Counted from the stretch's first letter, positions 47,559-57,210 are shown. The stretch: DNA of 64,000 bases from Vibrio sp. HA2012 (GCF_002812955.1 NZ_PFXK01000004.1:296605-360604), one strand, 5' to 3'. The notes: generated by a model not told the origin, from the letters alone. A program made the numbers and translations.

Positions 47559-48101
47559 CTACTGGCTGCTTTTGATAAAGTTGAGTGAGCCCTGAACAGC
47601 AAGTGATTGACACAAAGCGTTAAAGTCTTCCTGGAGCTGCATCAGGTTACACTCTGAGCTAACGGTTGCGGTGACAGCGATCTGAAACAGATCACTAGTC
47701 AGGTTCAGTTTATTTTTATTAATCGCCTGAGCACTGAGAGAAGCCAGCCCGATATTTCTGTCGGCAAAAAAGTGAGTGAAGTGTTCAGTCAGCCCCGGTC
47801 TGTCTTCTGATTCGACAAAAACCTCGACGGTATAACAGTGTTCCGGTTCTGTATGCGGAGAAGTCCGTTTCATGATCGTGATCAGATTCAGTTCCTGTCC
47901 GAGCAGCGGCAGGGTGGTCTCTACCCGGGTGATTTCACCGATAGTGCCGGAAATCAGCATGATCAGGGTAAATTCATTACCAAACAGAGCAATGCGGCTA
48001 TCGACAATATTGCATCCTGCGGCGCTGACCAGGTGCACGATCTGGTTACAGACTCCGGGACGGTCGGAACCCATTGCAGTTATCACTAAATGTTGAGACA
48101 T
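47559..48101 (-). CDS. gcvR: Glycine cleavage system transcriptional repressor GcvR
   Basis: GcvR binds GcvA and represses the gcvTHP operon when glycine is low. The 180-aa product starts MSQHLVITAMGSDRPG at 48101; the frame extends 11 codons further without better support. Two ACT domains are seen (about 4-75 and 92-170), with GSDRPGVCNQIVHLV and EDRPGLTEHFTHFF as the ligand-binding ACT loops. It is divergent from dapA, as in E. coli, but separated from bcp by the copper operon. Confidence 0.92.
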   Translation of the reverse strand: MSQHLVITAMGSDRPGVCNQIVHLVSAAGCNIVDSRIALFGNEFTLIMLISGTIGEITRVETTLPLLGQELNLITIMKRTSPHTEPEHCYTVEVFVESEDRPGLTEHFTHFFADRNIGLASLSAQAINKNKLNLTSDLFQIAVTATVSSECNLMQLQEDFNALCQSLAVQGSLNFIKSSQ

Positions 48102-48320
48102 GTCAGCTTCTTCACAGGTGGTGGTATCCGACATACTAGCACATTGACGGTGAGGGTAAATATCATGATGTTTTTCTGTGGGTTTTAGTACAGTAACGGC
48201 AGCGAAAGCCGACAGGGATGAATTAATCGTGATTTAGTCTCGGGAATCGGGGTTTAATCCCTTGTGTTTACTGAGAGGCATGCATTACTATGCAGAAACT
48301 ACAAAATAAGGGAGATAGAC

Positions 48321-49199
48321 ATGTTTTCAGGAAGCATTGTTGCGTTAATTACGCCATTTGACAGTGACGGCGAAGTCGATTTTGACAGCCTTAAAAAGCT
48401 CGTAGAGTTTCATGTGGAAGCGGGTACTGATGGTATCGTTGCCGTCGGAACTACGGGAGAGTCGGCAACATTAACGATTGAAGAACATGTCAAGGTAGTG
48501 AATAAAACCGTAGAGTTTGCAGCCGGCCGGGTTCCTGTTATTGCTGGAACGGGCGCTAACGCTACTCATGAAGCCGTGACGTTCAGTCGTTTGCTGAATA
48601 ATTCGGGCATTGCCGGTGTTCTGAGTGTCACACCTTATTACAACAAACCGACTCAGGAAGGTTTGTATCAGCATTATAAAGCGATAGCCGAAGTCAGTGA
48701 AGTTCCTGTTATTCTGTACAACGTTCCGGGGCGTACTGCCGTGGATCTGAAACCGGAGACCGTTGCCCGTTTGTCGCAGATAGAAAATATTGTGGCACTG
48801 AAAGATGCGACCGGTGATCTGGAAAGAGTTGCACTGCACCGTGAACTTTGTGCCAAAGATTTCGTCTTACTGAGTGGTGATGATGCAACCGGGCTTGATT
48901 TTGTCCGTCTCGGTGGCAGTGGCGTTATTTCTGTGACCAACAATATTGCTGCTGCAGATATGGCGAAGATGTTCCGTCTGGCTGCTGATAAACAGTGGGA
49001 AGAGGCTGACATTATCAACCAGAAACTGATGACGCTGCACAAGAACCTGTTTGTGGAATCCAGTCCGATTCCGGTTAAATGGGCTGCTCAGCGTATGGGG
49101 CTGATTAAACACGGTCTGTTGCGTCTGCCAATGACAGAGCTTTCGGCGGAAAGTCAGCCAATTGTTGAAAAAGCGATGACGGACGCTGGCTTGTTATAA
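48321..49199 (+). CDS. dapA: 4-hydroxy-tetrahydrodipicolinate synthase
   Basis: DapA condenses pyruvate with aspartate semialdehyde, the first step of the lysine/diaminopimelate branch. The ATG at 48321 gives 292 aa starting [17 protein letters not shown]; the upstream extension to 48264 lacks support. The TIM-barrel motifs GTTGESATL, the [11 protein letters not shown] loop with the catalytic Tyr, and the Schiff-base Lys in VALKDATGD are present. dapE of the same pathway is encoded at 52,461. Confidence 0.97.
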   Translation: MFSGSIVALITPFDSDGEVDFDSLKKLVEFHVEAGTDGIVAVGTTGESATLTIEEHVKVVNKTVEFAAGRVPVIAGTGANATHEAVTFSRLLNNSGIAGVLSVTPYYNKPTQEGLYQHYKAIAEVSEVPVILYNVPGRTAVDLKPETVARLSQIENIVALKDATGDLERVALHRELCAKDFVLLSGDDATGLDFVRLGGSGVISVTNNIAAADMAKMFRLAADKQWEEADIINQKLMTLHKNLFVESSPIPVKWAAQRMGLIKHGLLRLPMTELSAESQPIVEKAMTDAGLL

Positions 49200-49222
49200 G
49201 ATAAATTTGTTATAAGATGCAT
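49191..49222 (+). repeat. 16-bp tandem duplication over the dapA stop
   Basis: TTGTTATAAGATAAAT (49191-49206) is followed at once by TTGTTATAAGATGCAT (49207-49222), two mismatches in 16. The first copy includes the last dapA codons and stop. A shorter GTTATAAGA recurs at 49241. Probably a slippage duplication. Confidence 0.7.
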
Positions 49223-49373
49223 CTTTTGTAAAGTGCTTATGTTATAAGAGCTTGCGTTCTAAAACCGCTTTTATTGGATGTGTTTATTATAGACATTTGT
49301 GGCATAGATTGTTTTTTTCGGGGTCATTTGGAGAATCACTTCAACTGACCTCGGATGCTTATTAGGAGTACCG

Positions 49374-50393
49374 ATGAAGTTTTCTCGTCAGCTGGTGGTG
49401 AGTTCACTGGCTGTTTTTGTATTGAGTGCATGTTCAAGCAGCCCGGCAGAGCGCCGGCAGGCCGGAGAGGATTTCTCCTATCTGGAAACCCAGTCCTTTG
49501 AAACCTGGAAGTTACCACAGGGAGCTAAACCAGAGTTTTATACCGATTATGAGATACCGGCTGGTCAGTTTAACGGTCCTGTCGGTGAAGCGGTTGATAT
49601 TCGTCCTCCGCAACAATTGCTGGAGCTGGTTCCTGGAGCACGTACTGAGACAGATAATGGCAGTGTCATTATGTGGCTGGTGAAAGAAGATGAGATGGCT
49701 GGTGTCTGGTCGACGATGCTGGATGTGCTGCAGGAACGAGGTATTTCTGTGCGGGAAAACAGTGATAGCCGGGTTGAAACCGACTGGGTCAACTGGATTC
49801 GGGAAGACGAAGATTCCGGTCTGGATACAAGATATATCATCGAACGTTTTGAGGCAAACCGGCGTTATGGGTTTAAGGTGCAACTGACGGAATGGCGTCA
49901 GGACGGCCAGTCTCGTGTGGCCAGCCAGACAAACCGGGAGCGTTACAGTACTCTTATGGCAAATCTGGTTACCATGAAATACGATCAGCAACAGCAGGCA
50001 GAAGCGGAACGCAAAGCATTGCAACTGGTGAAGCAGATCCCGGTCAGTACCGGAAAAGACAGAAACGGACAGCCGGTGATTATCGCGCGTGCGCCGTATA
50101 ACATTTTCTGGAAACGCGCACTGGATGTGTTACCTCAATTGGGCTTTAAACTAGTCGAACGCCATCAGTCTCAGGGTATTATGGAAGTCGAATACAATGA
50201 ACCGGATGATGAGGTATGGGCAGCGCTGGGGATCACTCCGTTTGCTCTGGACGGTAAGAAGTATAATCTTCAGTTAGGCGATTTGGGTAACCGGACGTCT
50301 ATTGCTGTGACGGACTATGAAAAGAAAGCCATTGATGAAGCTGGCCTCACTGAGATATCCAGGATCCTTTCTGCCGCTATGCAAAAATGGTAG
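49374..50393 (+). CDS. bamC: Outer-membrane assembly lipoprotein BamC
   Basis: BamC is a lipoprotein of the BAM complex that works with BamA. The 339-aa precursor has a lipoprotein signal ending in VLSAC (Cys20), the unstructured lasso that follows (residues 21-90), and two helix-grip domains separated by a linker (about 100-215 and 230-339). It follows dapA in the usual dapA-bamC order after a 174-bp spacer and ends before a strong terminator. Confidence 0.95.
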   Translation: MKFSRQLVVSSLAVFVLSACSSSPAERRQAGEDFSYLETQSFETWKLPQGAKPEFYTDYEIPAGQFNGPVGEAVDIRPPQQLLELVPGARTETDNGSVIMWLVKEDEMAGVWSTMLDVLQERGISVRENSDSRVETDWVNWIREDEDSGLDTRYIIERFEANRRYGFKVQLTEWRQDGQSRVASQTNRERYSTLMANLVTMKYDQQQQAEAERKALQLVKQIPVSTGKDRNGQPVIIARAPYNIFWKRALDVLPQLGFKLVERHQSQGIMEVEYNEPDDEVWAALGITPFALDGKKYNLQLGDLGNRTSIAVTDYEKKAIDEAGLTEISRILSAAMQKW

Positions 50394-50447
50394 AGATTAA
50401 CTGAACATTTCGGCAGACCGGAATCCGGAATAGGGTTATCTGTTTAT

Positions 50448-50476
50448 AAAGAGGGTATTGATTACCCTCTTTTTAT
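50448..50476 (+). terminator. Rho-independent terminator after bamC
   Basis: AAAGAGGGTA (50448-50457) pairs perfectly with TACCCTCTTT (50463-50472), 5-nt loop, then a T run. Confidence 0.9.
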
Positions 50477-50602
50477 TTGCTTGTTGGCAGAGGGCTTTAA
50501 GCCGAATATGCATTTTTATGCGGCATTGGAAGCATGGTTCAGACTTGTAGCAACAGTTTTATATGATATTATACACGGCTTTCAATTAATGCTGAGCGGG
50601 TA

Positions 50603-51532
50603 ATGGCTGGACTAAATACATCACAGGAAGCTGAACTGGAGCTGTTTAGAGCCGTTATCGGAAATAATCCGGATCAGATTATTCTTGGCTATGAGTCCGG
50701 TATTGTGATTGACGTACTGCCCGGTACAGAACGGCAGATTCAGGTTGATTACAGCCAGTTGATCGGCTCTCACTTTTCCGCAGTTTTTCCCGCACACTTC
50801 TGCACGACGATTCAGGCTGCTATAGATAGGGCTCTGGATACGGAGCAGGTTCAGTTTCTTACTTATCCAATTTATCCCGATGAACTGACGGTTCTGAACA
50901 TTATTCACAGTGGAGAAAGTGTTTTCTGGTTTGAAGCTCGCATTTCAGCTCTGAAACTGAAGCATTTTGATCAGCGTATTATTATGTGGAGTTCCAGAGA
51001 TATCACACAGAGAGTAAAGCTGGAAAAAGAGGTCAGCTATCTTGTCGATTATGACGAGCTTACCGGTATCTTTAACCGGCGACGTTTTCTGGCTCAGTTA
51101 TGCGACGCCTATAAACATTTCCAAAGATATGTAACCGGTGTCAGTGTTGTTGTTATGGATATTGACGATTTTAAAACCTGTAATGATACCTACGGGCATT
51201 TCTCCGGTGATAAAGCTATTCATCATGTCGCTCAGGTCTGTGCAAAACATTTGCGCGAGTGCGATTTTATTGGCCGTCTTGGCGGAGAAGAATTTGCGGT
51301 TATTCTGCCGGATACCGATAAAGAGCAGGCTCTGAATATGGCGGAACGTTTACGTTTTCTGCTGGAATCAACCCCTTGCCAGCTTGATGATGAGCAGTGG
51401 GTCACCGTTACACTGAGTATCGGTGTTTCACAATTTGAGCCGGATGATACTTCGATTAATGATGTTCTGAACCGTGCCGATCAGGCTATGTATCGTTCAA
51501 AAAGAAATGGTAAAAACCAGGTATCGTTTTAG
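50603..51532 (+). CDS. PAS-GGDEF diguanylate cyclase
   Basis: A soluble 309-aa c-di-GMP synthase. An N-terminal PAS-like region (about 10-135, ending MWSSRDITQRV) senses an unknown signal, followed by the GGDEF domain with DYDELTGIFNRRRF and the catalytic GGEEF. An inhibitory RxxD site (RECD) sits five residues before GGEEF, so product feedback is expected. The enzyme motif is intact. No phosphodiesterase partner is adjacent. c-di-GMP control of motility is common in vibrios, but a link to the flagellin gene at 56,039 is only inferred. Confidence 0.93.
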   Translation: MAGLNTSQEAELELFRAVIGNNPDQIILGYESGIVIDVLPGTERQIQVDYSQLIGSHFSAVFPAHFCTTIQAAIDRALDTEQVQFLTYPIYPDELTVLNIIHSGESVFWFEARISALKLKHFDQRIIMWSSRDITQRVKLEKEVSYLVDYDELTGIFNRRRFLAQLCDAYKHFQRYVTGVSVVVMDIDDFKTCNDTYGHFSGDKAIHHVAQVCAKHLRECDFIGRLGGEEFAVILPDTDKEQALNMAERLRFLLESTPCQLDDEQWVTVTLSIGVSQFEPDDTSINDVLNRADQAMYRSKRNGKNQVSF

Positions 51533-51562
51533 GGGACGGTTATAGTATAAAACTGTTTCCGG

Positions 51563-51760
51563 TTACTTTTGCTTCGGGTGGTTTTCCGGATGACGTTTTC
51601 TGTCCAGCTCGGTCAGTTTTTCCAAATCGCTTTTCTGTTCCTGCCGCTTCTTCAGCAGATCAATCCGTAGCTTTGACGCATGCCTGAGTGCTGCAGCATT
51701 ACCGACAATCATAGCCACCAGAATGATGAAGATAACCAGCGGGGTTAAAGGAATATCCAT
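51563..51760 (-). CDS. DUF2897 family small membrane protein
   Basis: A 65-aa protein with one N-terminal membrane helix (PLTPLVIFIILVAMIVGNAAAL) and a charged cytoplasmic tail ending in KRHPENHPKQK. This fits the DUF2897 family found next to dapE in vibrios; E. coli has the comparable small protein YpfN at this place. Function unknown. It starts 5 bp after the M15 peptidase stop and is probably co-transcribed with dapE. Confidence 0.8.
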   Translation of the reverse strand: MDIPLTPLVIFIILVAMIVGNAAALRHASKLRIDLLKKRQEQKSDLEKLTELDRKRHPENHPKQK

Positions 51761-51764
51761 AGTA

Positions 51765-52445
51765 TTAGTCCGGTTGGCAGATATTAGTTATATACCGGGT
51801 GTACAGATCCGCAAGCTGATGGAGAATCACCTCTTTTCCGGCAATATCGGCTGATTCCAGCACGCTGGTCAGAAGTGCCGGTGTGCAGGCTGCCATATAA
51901 TCCTGACTGCGCAGGCGATGGCTGATATGCCAGGGTTCGGGAGCGACTCCGCCCAAGTCTCTGGCATAAGGAAAGAAAAACCCGAAATCGGTCAGGTGTT
52001 CATTCAGCCAGCAGTAGAATTCATACTGGTGTCCGCTCAGGTATTCCCATGGTTCCAGATGAAGCGTCTGATCCTTTGGTAGCAGATTTCTGGCGTAGAT
52101 ATCGAAATCTGTTCCCCAGTGATGACGGCTGGCTCCGGGCAGGGCTGACCAGCGCAGAATGGCAAACATTTTTTCTGTACCGGAGAGGAATAAGGGATCC
52201 AGAGGCTGGCTGTCTGAATCCAGAATCGGTCGCAGTCCGGTAAACTTATGGTTCCAGATCTGCAACTGGCGGGAGAAGTCCCGAAACCCGCTGGCTACCG
52301 TAAGCTCGAATCCGGAAGCATAAGCAGAGTTAACCAGAGCAATAAGATCATGGTGAACTTTTTGCTCAGTCAGCAGTGTTTGATGCAGGGTCGATACCTG
52401 TGTCAGATGGCTGTGGATTTGTCCGGTCAACTCTTCGGGTTTCAT
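51765..52445 (-). CDS. M15 family D-alanyl-D-alanine carboxypeptidase-like protein
   Basis: The 226-aa protein is a VanY-like zinc carboxypeptidase with SRHHWGTDFDIY (zinc His and Asp) and the second zinc-His motif EPWHISHR. No signal peptide is visible, so the cytoplasm or an unusual export route is possible. The frame starts one codon earlier at a GTG, but the ATG at 52445 lies behind AGGGAAAG. It sits in the dapE operon between dapE and DUF2897, linking it to murein turnover. Confidence 0.85.
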   Translation of the reverse strand: MKPEELTGQIHSHLTQVSTLHQTLLTEQKVHHDLIALVNSAYASGFELTVASGFRDFSRQLQIWNHKFTGLRPILDSDSQPLDPLFLSGTEKMFAILRWSALPGASRHHWGTDFDIYARNLLPKDQTLHLEPWEYLSGHQYEFYCWLNEHLTDFGFFFPYARDLGGVAPEPWHISHRLRSQDYMAACTPALLTSVLESADIAGKEVILHQLADLYTRYITNICQPD

Positions 52446-52460
52446 CACTTTCCCTGATTA

Positions 52461-53594
52461 TCAGCCTAGTAGTTTTTCCAGTGTCTTCTGATACATATCC
52501 GTTAACTTTTCCAGTTCGGCCACATTGACGCACTCATTGACTTTATGGATGGTGGCATTGACCGGACCCAGCTCAATCACTTGTCCTCCCATGCGAGCAA
52601 TAAAGCGTCCATCTGACGTACCGCCGGTGGTCAGCAGTTCCGGAGTTTTATGATTGATTTCTTCAACCGCATGCACGACGGCATTCAGTAATTCGCCCTT
52701 ATCCGTCAGGAAAGGATCACCATTGAGAGTCCAGTTCAGCTCGTAATTCAGGCCATAGGAATCCAGTGTTGAATGCACCCGGCGAATGATCTCATCATTG
52801 TTCAGTTCGGTGCTGAAACGCAGGTTGAACTGTACGTGCAGTTCGCCGGGAATGACATTGGATGCACCCGTACCGGCATGGATATTCGGGATCTGAAAAC
52901 TGGTTGGCGGGAAAAATTCATTCCCGTCATCCCATTTTGTATTGGCAAGTTCGGCCAGTGCCGGGAAGGCCTGATGCACCGGATTGGTTGCAAGATGCGG
53001 ATAGGCCACGTGTCCCTGAGTGCCCAGAACGGTCAGATCTCCGGTAATCGAGCCCCGACGGCCATTTTTGATCACATCACCGGTAAAGTGGGTGCTGGAC
53101 GGCTCACCGACAATACACATATCGATATGTTCTCCGCGTTGCATCAGGGTCTCTACAACACGAACCGTTCCGTTAATGAACGGACCTTCTTCATCAGAGG
53201 TGATCAGAAACCCGATAGATCCGCTATGATCCGGATTGTCGGCGATAAACCGTTCAACAGCGACAATCATACAAGCCAGAGAACTCTTCATATCCGCTGC
53301 ACCTCGGCCATGCAGGTGGCCGTCGATAATAGTCGGTTCAAACGGTGGTGTATGCCATTGTTCTACCGGACCTGCCGGAACAACATCTGTGTGGCCGGCA
53401 AAGGCAAAAAGAGGTGCCTCTGTACCACGACGAGCCCAGAAGTTGGTCGTATCTTCAAATACCATCACTTCGACCTGAAAACCGAGTGCTTCCAACCGTT
53501 TGATCATTACTTCCTGACAACCGGCATCTTCCGGGGTAATCGACTGGCGGCTGATAAGATCTTTCGCGAGTGCCAGTACTGGGCTATCTGTCAT
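52461..53594 (-). CDS. dapE: Succinyl-diaminopimelate desuccinylase
   Basis: DapE hydrolyses N-succinyl-LL-diaminopimelate, a late step towards lysine and the murein cross-link. The 377-aa M20 zinc enzyme has the metal motif [23 protein letters not shown] with the bridging Asp, [11 protein letters not shown] with the catalytic Glu and the C-terminal [10 protein letters not shown]. Length is normal. It lies 12 bp after the ArsC-like gene, as in E. coli (yffB-dapE). Confidence 0.97.
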   Translation of the reverse strand: MTDSPVLALAKDLISRQSITPEDAGCQEVMIKRLEALGFQVEVMVFEDTTNFWARRGTEAPLFAFAGHTDVVPAGPVEQWHTPPFEPTIIDGHLHGRGAADMKSSLACMIVAVERFIADNPDHSGSIGFLITSDEEGPFINGTVRVVETLMQRGEHIDMCIVGEPSSTHFTGDVIKNGRRGSITGDLTVLGTQGHVAYPHLATNPVHQAFPALAELANTKWDDGNEFFPPTSFQIPNIHAGTGASNVIPGELHVQFNLRFSTELNNDEIIRRVHSTLDSYGLNYELNWTLNGDPFLTDKGELLNAVVHAVEEINHKTPELLTTGGTSDGRFIARMGGQVIELGPVNATIHKVNECVNVAELEKLTDMYQKTLEKLLG

Positions 53595-53606
53595 CCTTGG
53601 ACATCC

Positions 53607-53957
53607 TTATACGTTAAAAATTGCGGAATAGTGTTCGGCCTTAAAACCGAGATAGTATTGATCATCAATCTGCAATACCGGGCGTTTGATCATGGCCGGA
53701 TAGTCAGTCAGCAGAGCAATGGCTGCAGACTCATTCAGAGTCTCTTTCTGTTCCTGCGTCAGTTGGCGGTAGGTCGTACCACGTTTATTCAGTACCTGCT
53801 CCCAGCCAAACTGGTGACAGAATGTGCTGACCATATCACGATCCACTCCCTGCTTACGGTAGTCGTGAAACTGATAATCAATCCCGGTTTGCTCCAGCCA
53901 CTTTCTGGCTTTTTTTATGGTATCGCAATTTGGGATGCCATACAGGGTTACTGTCAT
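53607..53957 (-). CDS. yffB: ArsC/Spx-like thioredoxin-fold protein (YffB type)
   Basis: A 116-aa protein of the arsenate reductase-like family. It has the N-terminal LYGIPNCDTIKKARKWL with a single active-site Cys11, the FHDYRKQGV loop and the C-terminal LIKRPVLQ-like IKRPVLQIDDQYYLGF segment. Being directly upstream of dapE matches YffB of E. coli, a glutathione-dependent thioredoxin-fold protein of unclear role. It is probably the first gene of the dapE operon. Confidence 0.9.
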   Translation of the reverse strand: MTVTLYGIPNCDTIKKARKWLEQTGIDYQFHDYRKQGVDRDMVSTFCHQFGWEQVLNKRGTTYRQLTQEQKETLNESAAIALLTDYPAMIKRPVLQIDDQYYLGFKAEHYSAIFNV

Positions 53958-54172
53958 ACAATATCCTTTTTTGTTGAGTTCCTGAATCGTAACAGGAAGC
54001 CGAAGCGGAGCAAAATAAGATTTTCTGCAGCAGAGGATTTGGTTGTTGAATAAGTGCCTGCCTGTTAAACAGGAGTCTGTTAATAACAGAGAAGCGGGCT
54101 ATCTTTGATCCGCCTCAAAATAATTCAATGCAAAAAAGAAATAATAGATTGGCATTATGTTAGGAGGTGCCA

Positions 54173-54460
54173 ATGGAGTTAAATCCTGTTTTTGCCAGAC
54201 GCCTGTATTTGGCTTTATTGCTGGAGAGCCTTGAAAGGCCGAATGTACCAAAGCTAATCGAAAAAACGGGCTGGCCTCGCCGTACTATTCAGGATGTATT
54301 GAAAGCTCTTCCGGGCATCGGTATTGAGTTGATGTTTATTCAGGACGGACGACGTCATAATGACGGGTATTACCAGCTTTCAGACTGGGGACCGTTTGAC
54401 AGTCAATGGATCATGGAGCGGCAGGGGGAGATCGCCTCAACGCTTGGGGTATGTAATTGA
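54173..54460 (+). CDS. Winged helix-turn-helix DNA-binding protein (HTH_43-like)
   Basis: A 95-aa protein with a winged HTH (about 10-60: RRLYLALLLESL...PKLIEKTGWPRRTIQDVLKALPGIGIELMFIQDGRRHNDGYYQL). The pattern resembles the PF09904 (HTH_43) family. A strong AGGAGG ribosome-binding site at 54162-54167 sets the ATG at 54173; a GTG at 54167 within it is unlikely. The target is unknown. It is convergent with DUF2956, separated by a terminator. Confidence 0.85.
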   Translation: MELNPVFARRLYLALLLESLERPNVPKLIEKTGWPRRTIQDVLKALPGIGIELMFIQDGRRHNDGYYQLSDWGPFDSQWIMERQGEIASTLGVCN

Positions 54461-54495
54461 GCGGAGTATGTGATTGAGCCTTATCGGTTTATCAG

Positions 54496-54522
54496 GCCAG
54501 CCCTCGGGCTGGCTTCTTTTAT
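54496..54522. terminator. Terminator between HTH gene and DUF2956 gene
   Basis: GCCAGCC (54496-54502) pairs with GGCTGGC (54507-54513) around CTCG, followed by TTCTTTTATT. It can end the plus-strand HTH transcript. Confidence 0.88.
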
Positions 54523-54528
54523 TCGGGC

Positions 54529-54873
54529 TCAGCGCAGCAGGGTAAAGCTGATGAAGCCAATCCAGCTCAGAGCCAGCAATATCCAAGGCAGTCGGCTGGT
54601 TTGTGTTGCAGAATCAGATGTATTGCTGATCTCGTACGGGGCGTCTGACGGTGCGGTTGAGCGGGAGACGGTCTGCCGTTGTGTCTTTTTCTTTGCCTTA
54701 TCTGCCTGACGGTTTTTTTCCTTCTGCTGCTTTTTATACTGAGCGATACCTTTTTCAATTCCCTGAGCAATCAGTCGGGTCTGTTCTTTAGTCTGGCCGG
54801 GTTTCTGGGTGGCTCTGGCTATCTTTATTGCTTCGTTTTGAGTCTCGGAAGAAACAGTGCTTTTTTTTGACAT
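54529..54873 (-). CDS. DUF2956 family protein, tail-anchored
   Basis: The 114-aa protein is very basic and polar through residue 95 (QTKEQTRLIAQGIEKGIAQYKKQQKEKNRQADKAKKKT, probably a helical rod) and ends with a membrane helix (LPWILLALSWIGFISFTLL), so it is likely tail-anchored. This fits the DUF2956 family, function unknown. It is divergent from the DyP gene across a 191-bp gap in which no operator was recognised. Confidence 0.82.
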   Translation of the reverse strand: MSKKSTVSSETQNEAIKIARATQKPGQTKEQTRLIAQGIEKGIAQYKKQQKEKNRQADKAKKKTQRQTVSRSTAPSDAPYEISNTSDSATQTSRLPWILLALSWIGFISFTLLR

Positions 54874-55064
54874 GGTCGGCTTTTTACAGAAAAAACAATA
54901 CGGACGAGTGTAGCATAACAGCGCTGATTAATGGGGAACATATATACGATATCTGGTGTTATAAAACTTAAGCAAACGCTGAAATAATGATAAATATCAA
55001 AACGGAAGACCGGGGTTGTATGTTATTACAATCGGGAATTCAAATAAGAACAGGACTCAATACT

Positions 55065-55964
55065 ATGTCATTATCTCAATCCGCTATTGTGCCGGAAGCC
55101 GGACCTTTTGCACTGTTTGCTCAGCTTAAGGTTCAGTCAAATAAGGAGAAAGTACTGGCGGAACTGCAACAGCTCCCAGCATTGGTAGCTGAAATTAATG
55201 AGCTGCAGGCAGGGGCTGAATTGACGGTATCTGTTGCCTTCTCTCACGCTTTCTGGACTCAGACTGCAATGCCGGTTCCCTCAGAACTGGTTGCCTTTAA
55301 ACCGCTTGGTCAAGGTGATACGACAGCCCCTGCGACGGATGTGGATGTACTGATCCACTGCCATTCCAATCGTCATGACCTGCATTTCTATCTGGTACGT
55401 AAACTGATGGCGGCTATTGCTTCTGATGTGGAGGTTGTGGACGAAACCTACAGCTATCGTTACCTTGATGCCCGGGATATGACGGATTTTATTGATGGCA
55501 CAGAAAACCCGGAAGGGGATGAACGCGCAGATGTCGCGATTATTCCTGAGGGTGAGTTCGCCGGAGGCAGCTATGTGATGGTACAGCGTTTTGTGCATAA
55601 GCTGGATGCATGGCATCGAATGTCCGTGGAGCAGCAGGAAAAGGTTATCGGTCGTACCAAGCCGGATTCTGTTGAACTGGATGATGTACCGGCTAATTCT
55701 CATGTTGGACGTGTTGATATCAAAGAAGAAGGGAAAGGGCTGAAGATTGTCCGCCACAGCCTGCCGTACGGTACGGTTACTGGTGAGCATGGACTTCTGT
55801 TTGCAGCTTATTGCAATACCATGCATAACATACAGACACTATTAGCCAGCATGTACGGTGAAAAAGACGGTACAACGGATCAGTTACTGCGCTTTACTCA
55901 GGCTGTGACCGGTGCGTATTTCTTTGCTCCGTCTGCTGAGATGCTGCAGGGCATGAAGTTCTGA
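55065..55964 (+). CDS. DyP-type haem peroxidase (YfeX-like)
   Basis: Dye-decolourising peroxidases use haem to oxidise substrates with hydrogen peroxide; the class to which this belongs is cytoplasmic. The ATG at 55065 gives 299 aa starting MSLSQSAIVPEAGPFALFAQLKV. The distal motif IDGTENP (143-149, catalytic Asp144), proximal haem His213 and distal Arg near 230 are all present. No signal peptide was seen. It ends 74 bp before a flagellin gene, with the flagellin promoter in the spacer. Confidence 0.93.
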   Translation: MSLSQSAIVPEAGPFALFAQLKVQSNKEKVLAELQQLPALVAEINELQAGAELTVSVAFSHAFWTQTAMPVPSELVAFKPLGQGDTTAPATDVDVLIHCHSNRHDLHFYLVRKLMAAIASDVEVVDETYSYRYLDARDMTDFIDGTENPEGDERADVAIIPEGEFAGGSYVMVQRFVHKLDAWHRMSVEQQEKVIGRTKPDSVELDDVPANSHVGRVDIKEEGKGLKIVRHSLPYGTVTGEHGLLFAAYCNTMHNIQTLLASMYGEKDGTTDQLLRFTQAVTGAYFFAPSAEMLQGMKF

Positions 55965-55972
55965 GATTCGGC

Positions 55973-55999
55973 TAAAGATATTATTTCTGTTGCCGATAT
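55973..55999 (+). promoter_or_regulatory. Sigma-28 (FliA) promoter of the flagellin gene
   Basis: TAAAGATA (55973-55980), an exact 11-bp spacer, then GCCGATAT (55992-55999). Against the enterobacterial FliA consensus TAAAGTTT-N11-GCCGATAA the key TAAAG and GCCGATA elements are perfect. It begins just 9 bp after the DyP stop and gives a leader of about 35 nt. Confidence 0.9.
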
Positions 56000-56038
56000 G
56001 AGTGTCTGAAAGTCTTTTTCTTTAAGCTGGCAGGCACT

Positions 56039-57172
56039 ATGGCAATTACTGTGAATACCAACGTTTCTGCGCTGACGGCGCAGCGTCACCTCGGACTGGC
56101 AACAGAGATGTTGAACCAGTCTCTGGAACGTTTGTCTTCCGGAAACCGGATAAACAGTGCCAAAGACGATGCCGCCGGTTTACAAATTTCCAACCGGCTG
56201 GAATCTCAGATGCGTGGCCTTGATGTTGCGGTAAGGAATGCGAACGACGGCATTTCCATTATGCAGACTGCCGAAGGGGCCATGAACGAAACGACCAATA
56301 TTTTGCAGCGCATGCGGGATCTCTCTTTGCAATCCGCGAACGGTTCTAATTCTAAAGCAGAGCGGGTGGCGATTCAGGAAGAGATGTCAGCCCTGAATGA
56401 TGAGCTGAACCGTATTGCTGAAACCACGTCATTTGGCGGGCGGAAACTGCTGAACGGCAGTTTTTCCAGTGCTGCTTTTCAGATCGGAGCCAGCTCTGGC
56501 GAGGCGGTGCAGATCAGCCTGAAGAATATGCGTTCTGATACACTGGATATGGGGGGTGTCAGCTATATTGCCCGGGGCAGAGCAGATAAAGACTGGGCGG
56601 TAAAAGAAGGGCAGAATGATTTAACACTGCATTTTACTGGTGGTCGGGGCGGGGAGCAAAGTATCCGTATTCAGGCCAAAGCAGGTGATGATATTGAAGA
56701 GCTGGCGACTTATATCAATGGTCAGACGGATGCGGTATCGGCTTCGGTGAATGAGCACGGACAACTGCAGATTTTTACGGCCGGTAGTGATCATGCCGGA
56801 GCTATCCAGTTCAGTGGAGCTCTTGCTGATGAGCTGTCTATATCCGGGCCGATGGTGGAAACGGTCGATAGTCTGAATATCACGACAGTCGGCGGAGCCC
56901 AGCGAGCCGTTGGTGTTATTGACGGTGCCCTGAAATTCGTCGACAGCCACAGGGCAGAGCTAGGAGCCTACCAGAACCGCTTTGGCCATGCGATCAATAA
57001 CCTGGATAATATCCATGAAAATCTGGCCGCATCGAAAAGCCGTATAAAGGACACGGATTTCGCCAGAGAAACCACCCAACTGATTAAGCAGCAGATCCTG
57101 CAACAGGTCAGTACCAGCATTCTTGCACAAGCAAAACAGGCTCCTAATCAGGCACTGACTCTGTTGGGTTGA
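56039..57172 (+). CDS. Polar-type flagellin
   Basis: A 377-aa flagellin with the conserved D0/D1 N-terminus ([18 protein letters not shown]...[20 protein letters not shown]), a short variable centre (about 165-280) and the C-terminal D0/D1 helices ([22 protein letters not shown], ending in NQALTLLG). Length matches Vibrio polar flagellins, and it has no cysteine, as usual for flagellins. It is transcribed from a sigma-28 promoter, so it is a late flagellar gene. It is the only flagellar gene fully inside the window, next to DyP and a sugar cluster. Confidence 0.96.
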   Translation: MAITVNTNVSALTAQRHLGLATEMLNQSLERLSSGNRINSAKDDAAGLQISNRLESQMRGLDVAVRNANDGISIMQTAEGAMNETTNILQRMRDLSLQSANGSNSKAERVAIQEEMSALNDELNRIAETTSFGGRKLLNGSFSSAAFQIGASSGEAVQISLKNMRSDTLDMGGVSYIARGRADKDWAVKEGQNDLTLHFTGGRGGEQSIRIQAKAGDDIEELATYINGQTDAVSASVNEHGQLQIFTAGSDHAGAIQFSGALADELSISGPMVETVDSLNITTVGGAQRAVGVIDGALKFVDSHRAELGAYQNRFGHAINNLDNIHENLAASKSRIKDTDFARETTQLIKQQILQQVSTSILAQAKQAPNQALTLLG

Positions 57173-57210
57173 TAGCGTTTTCTTATTGTTTCCTTTTTTG
57201 TCTCAATTTT

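Noticed and set aside
48102..48320. Possible lysine riboswitch before dapA
   Set aside because: No conserved riboswitch core or terminator was recognisable in the 219-bp gcvR-dapA gap.
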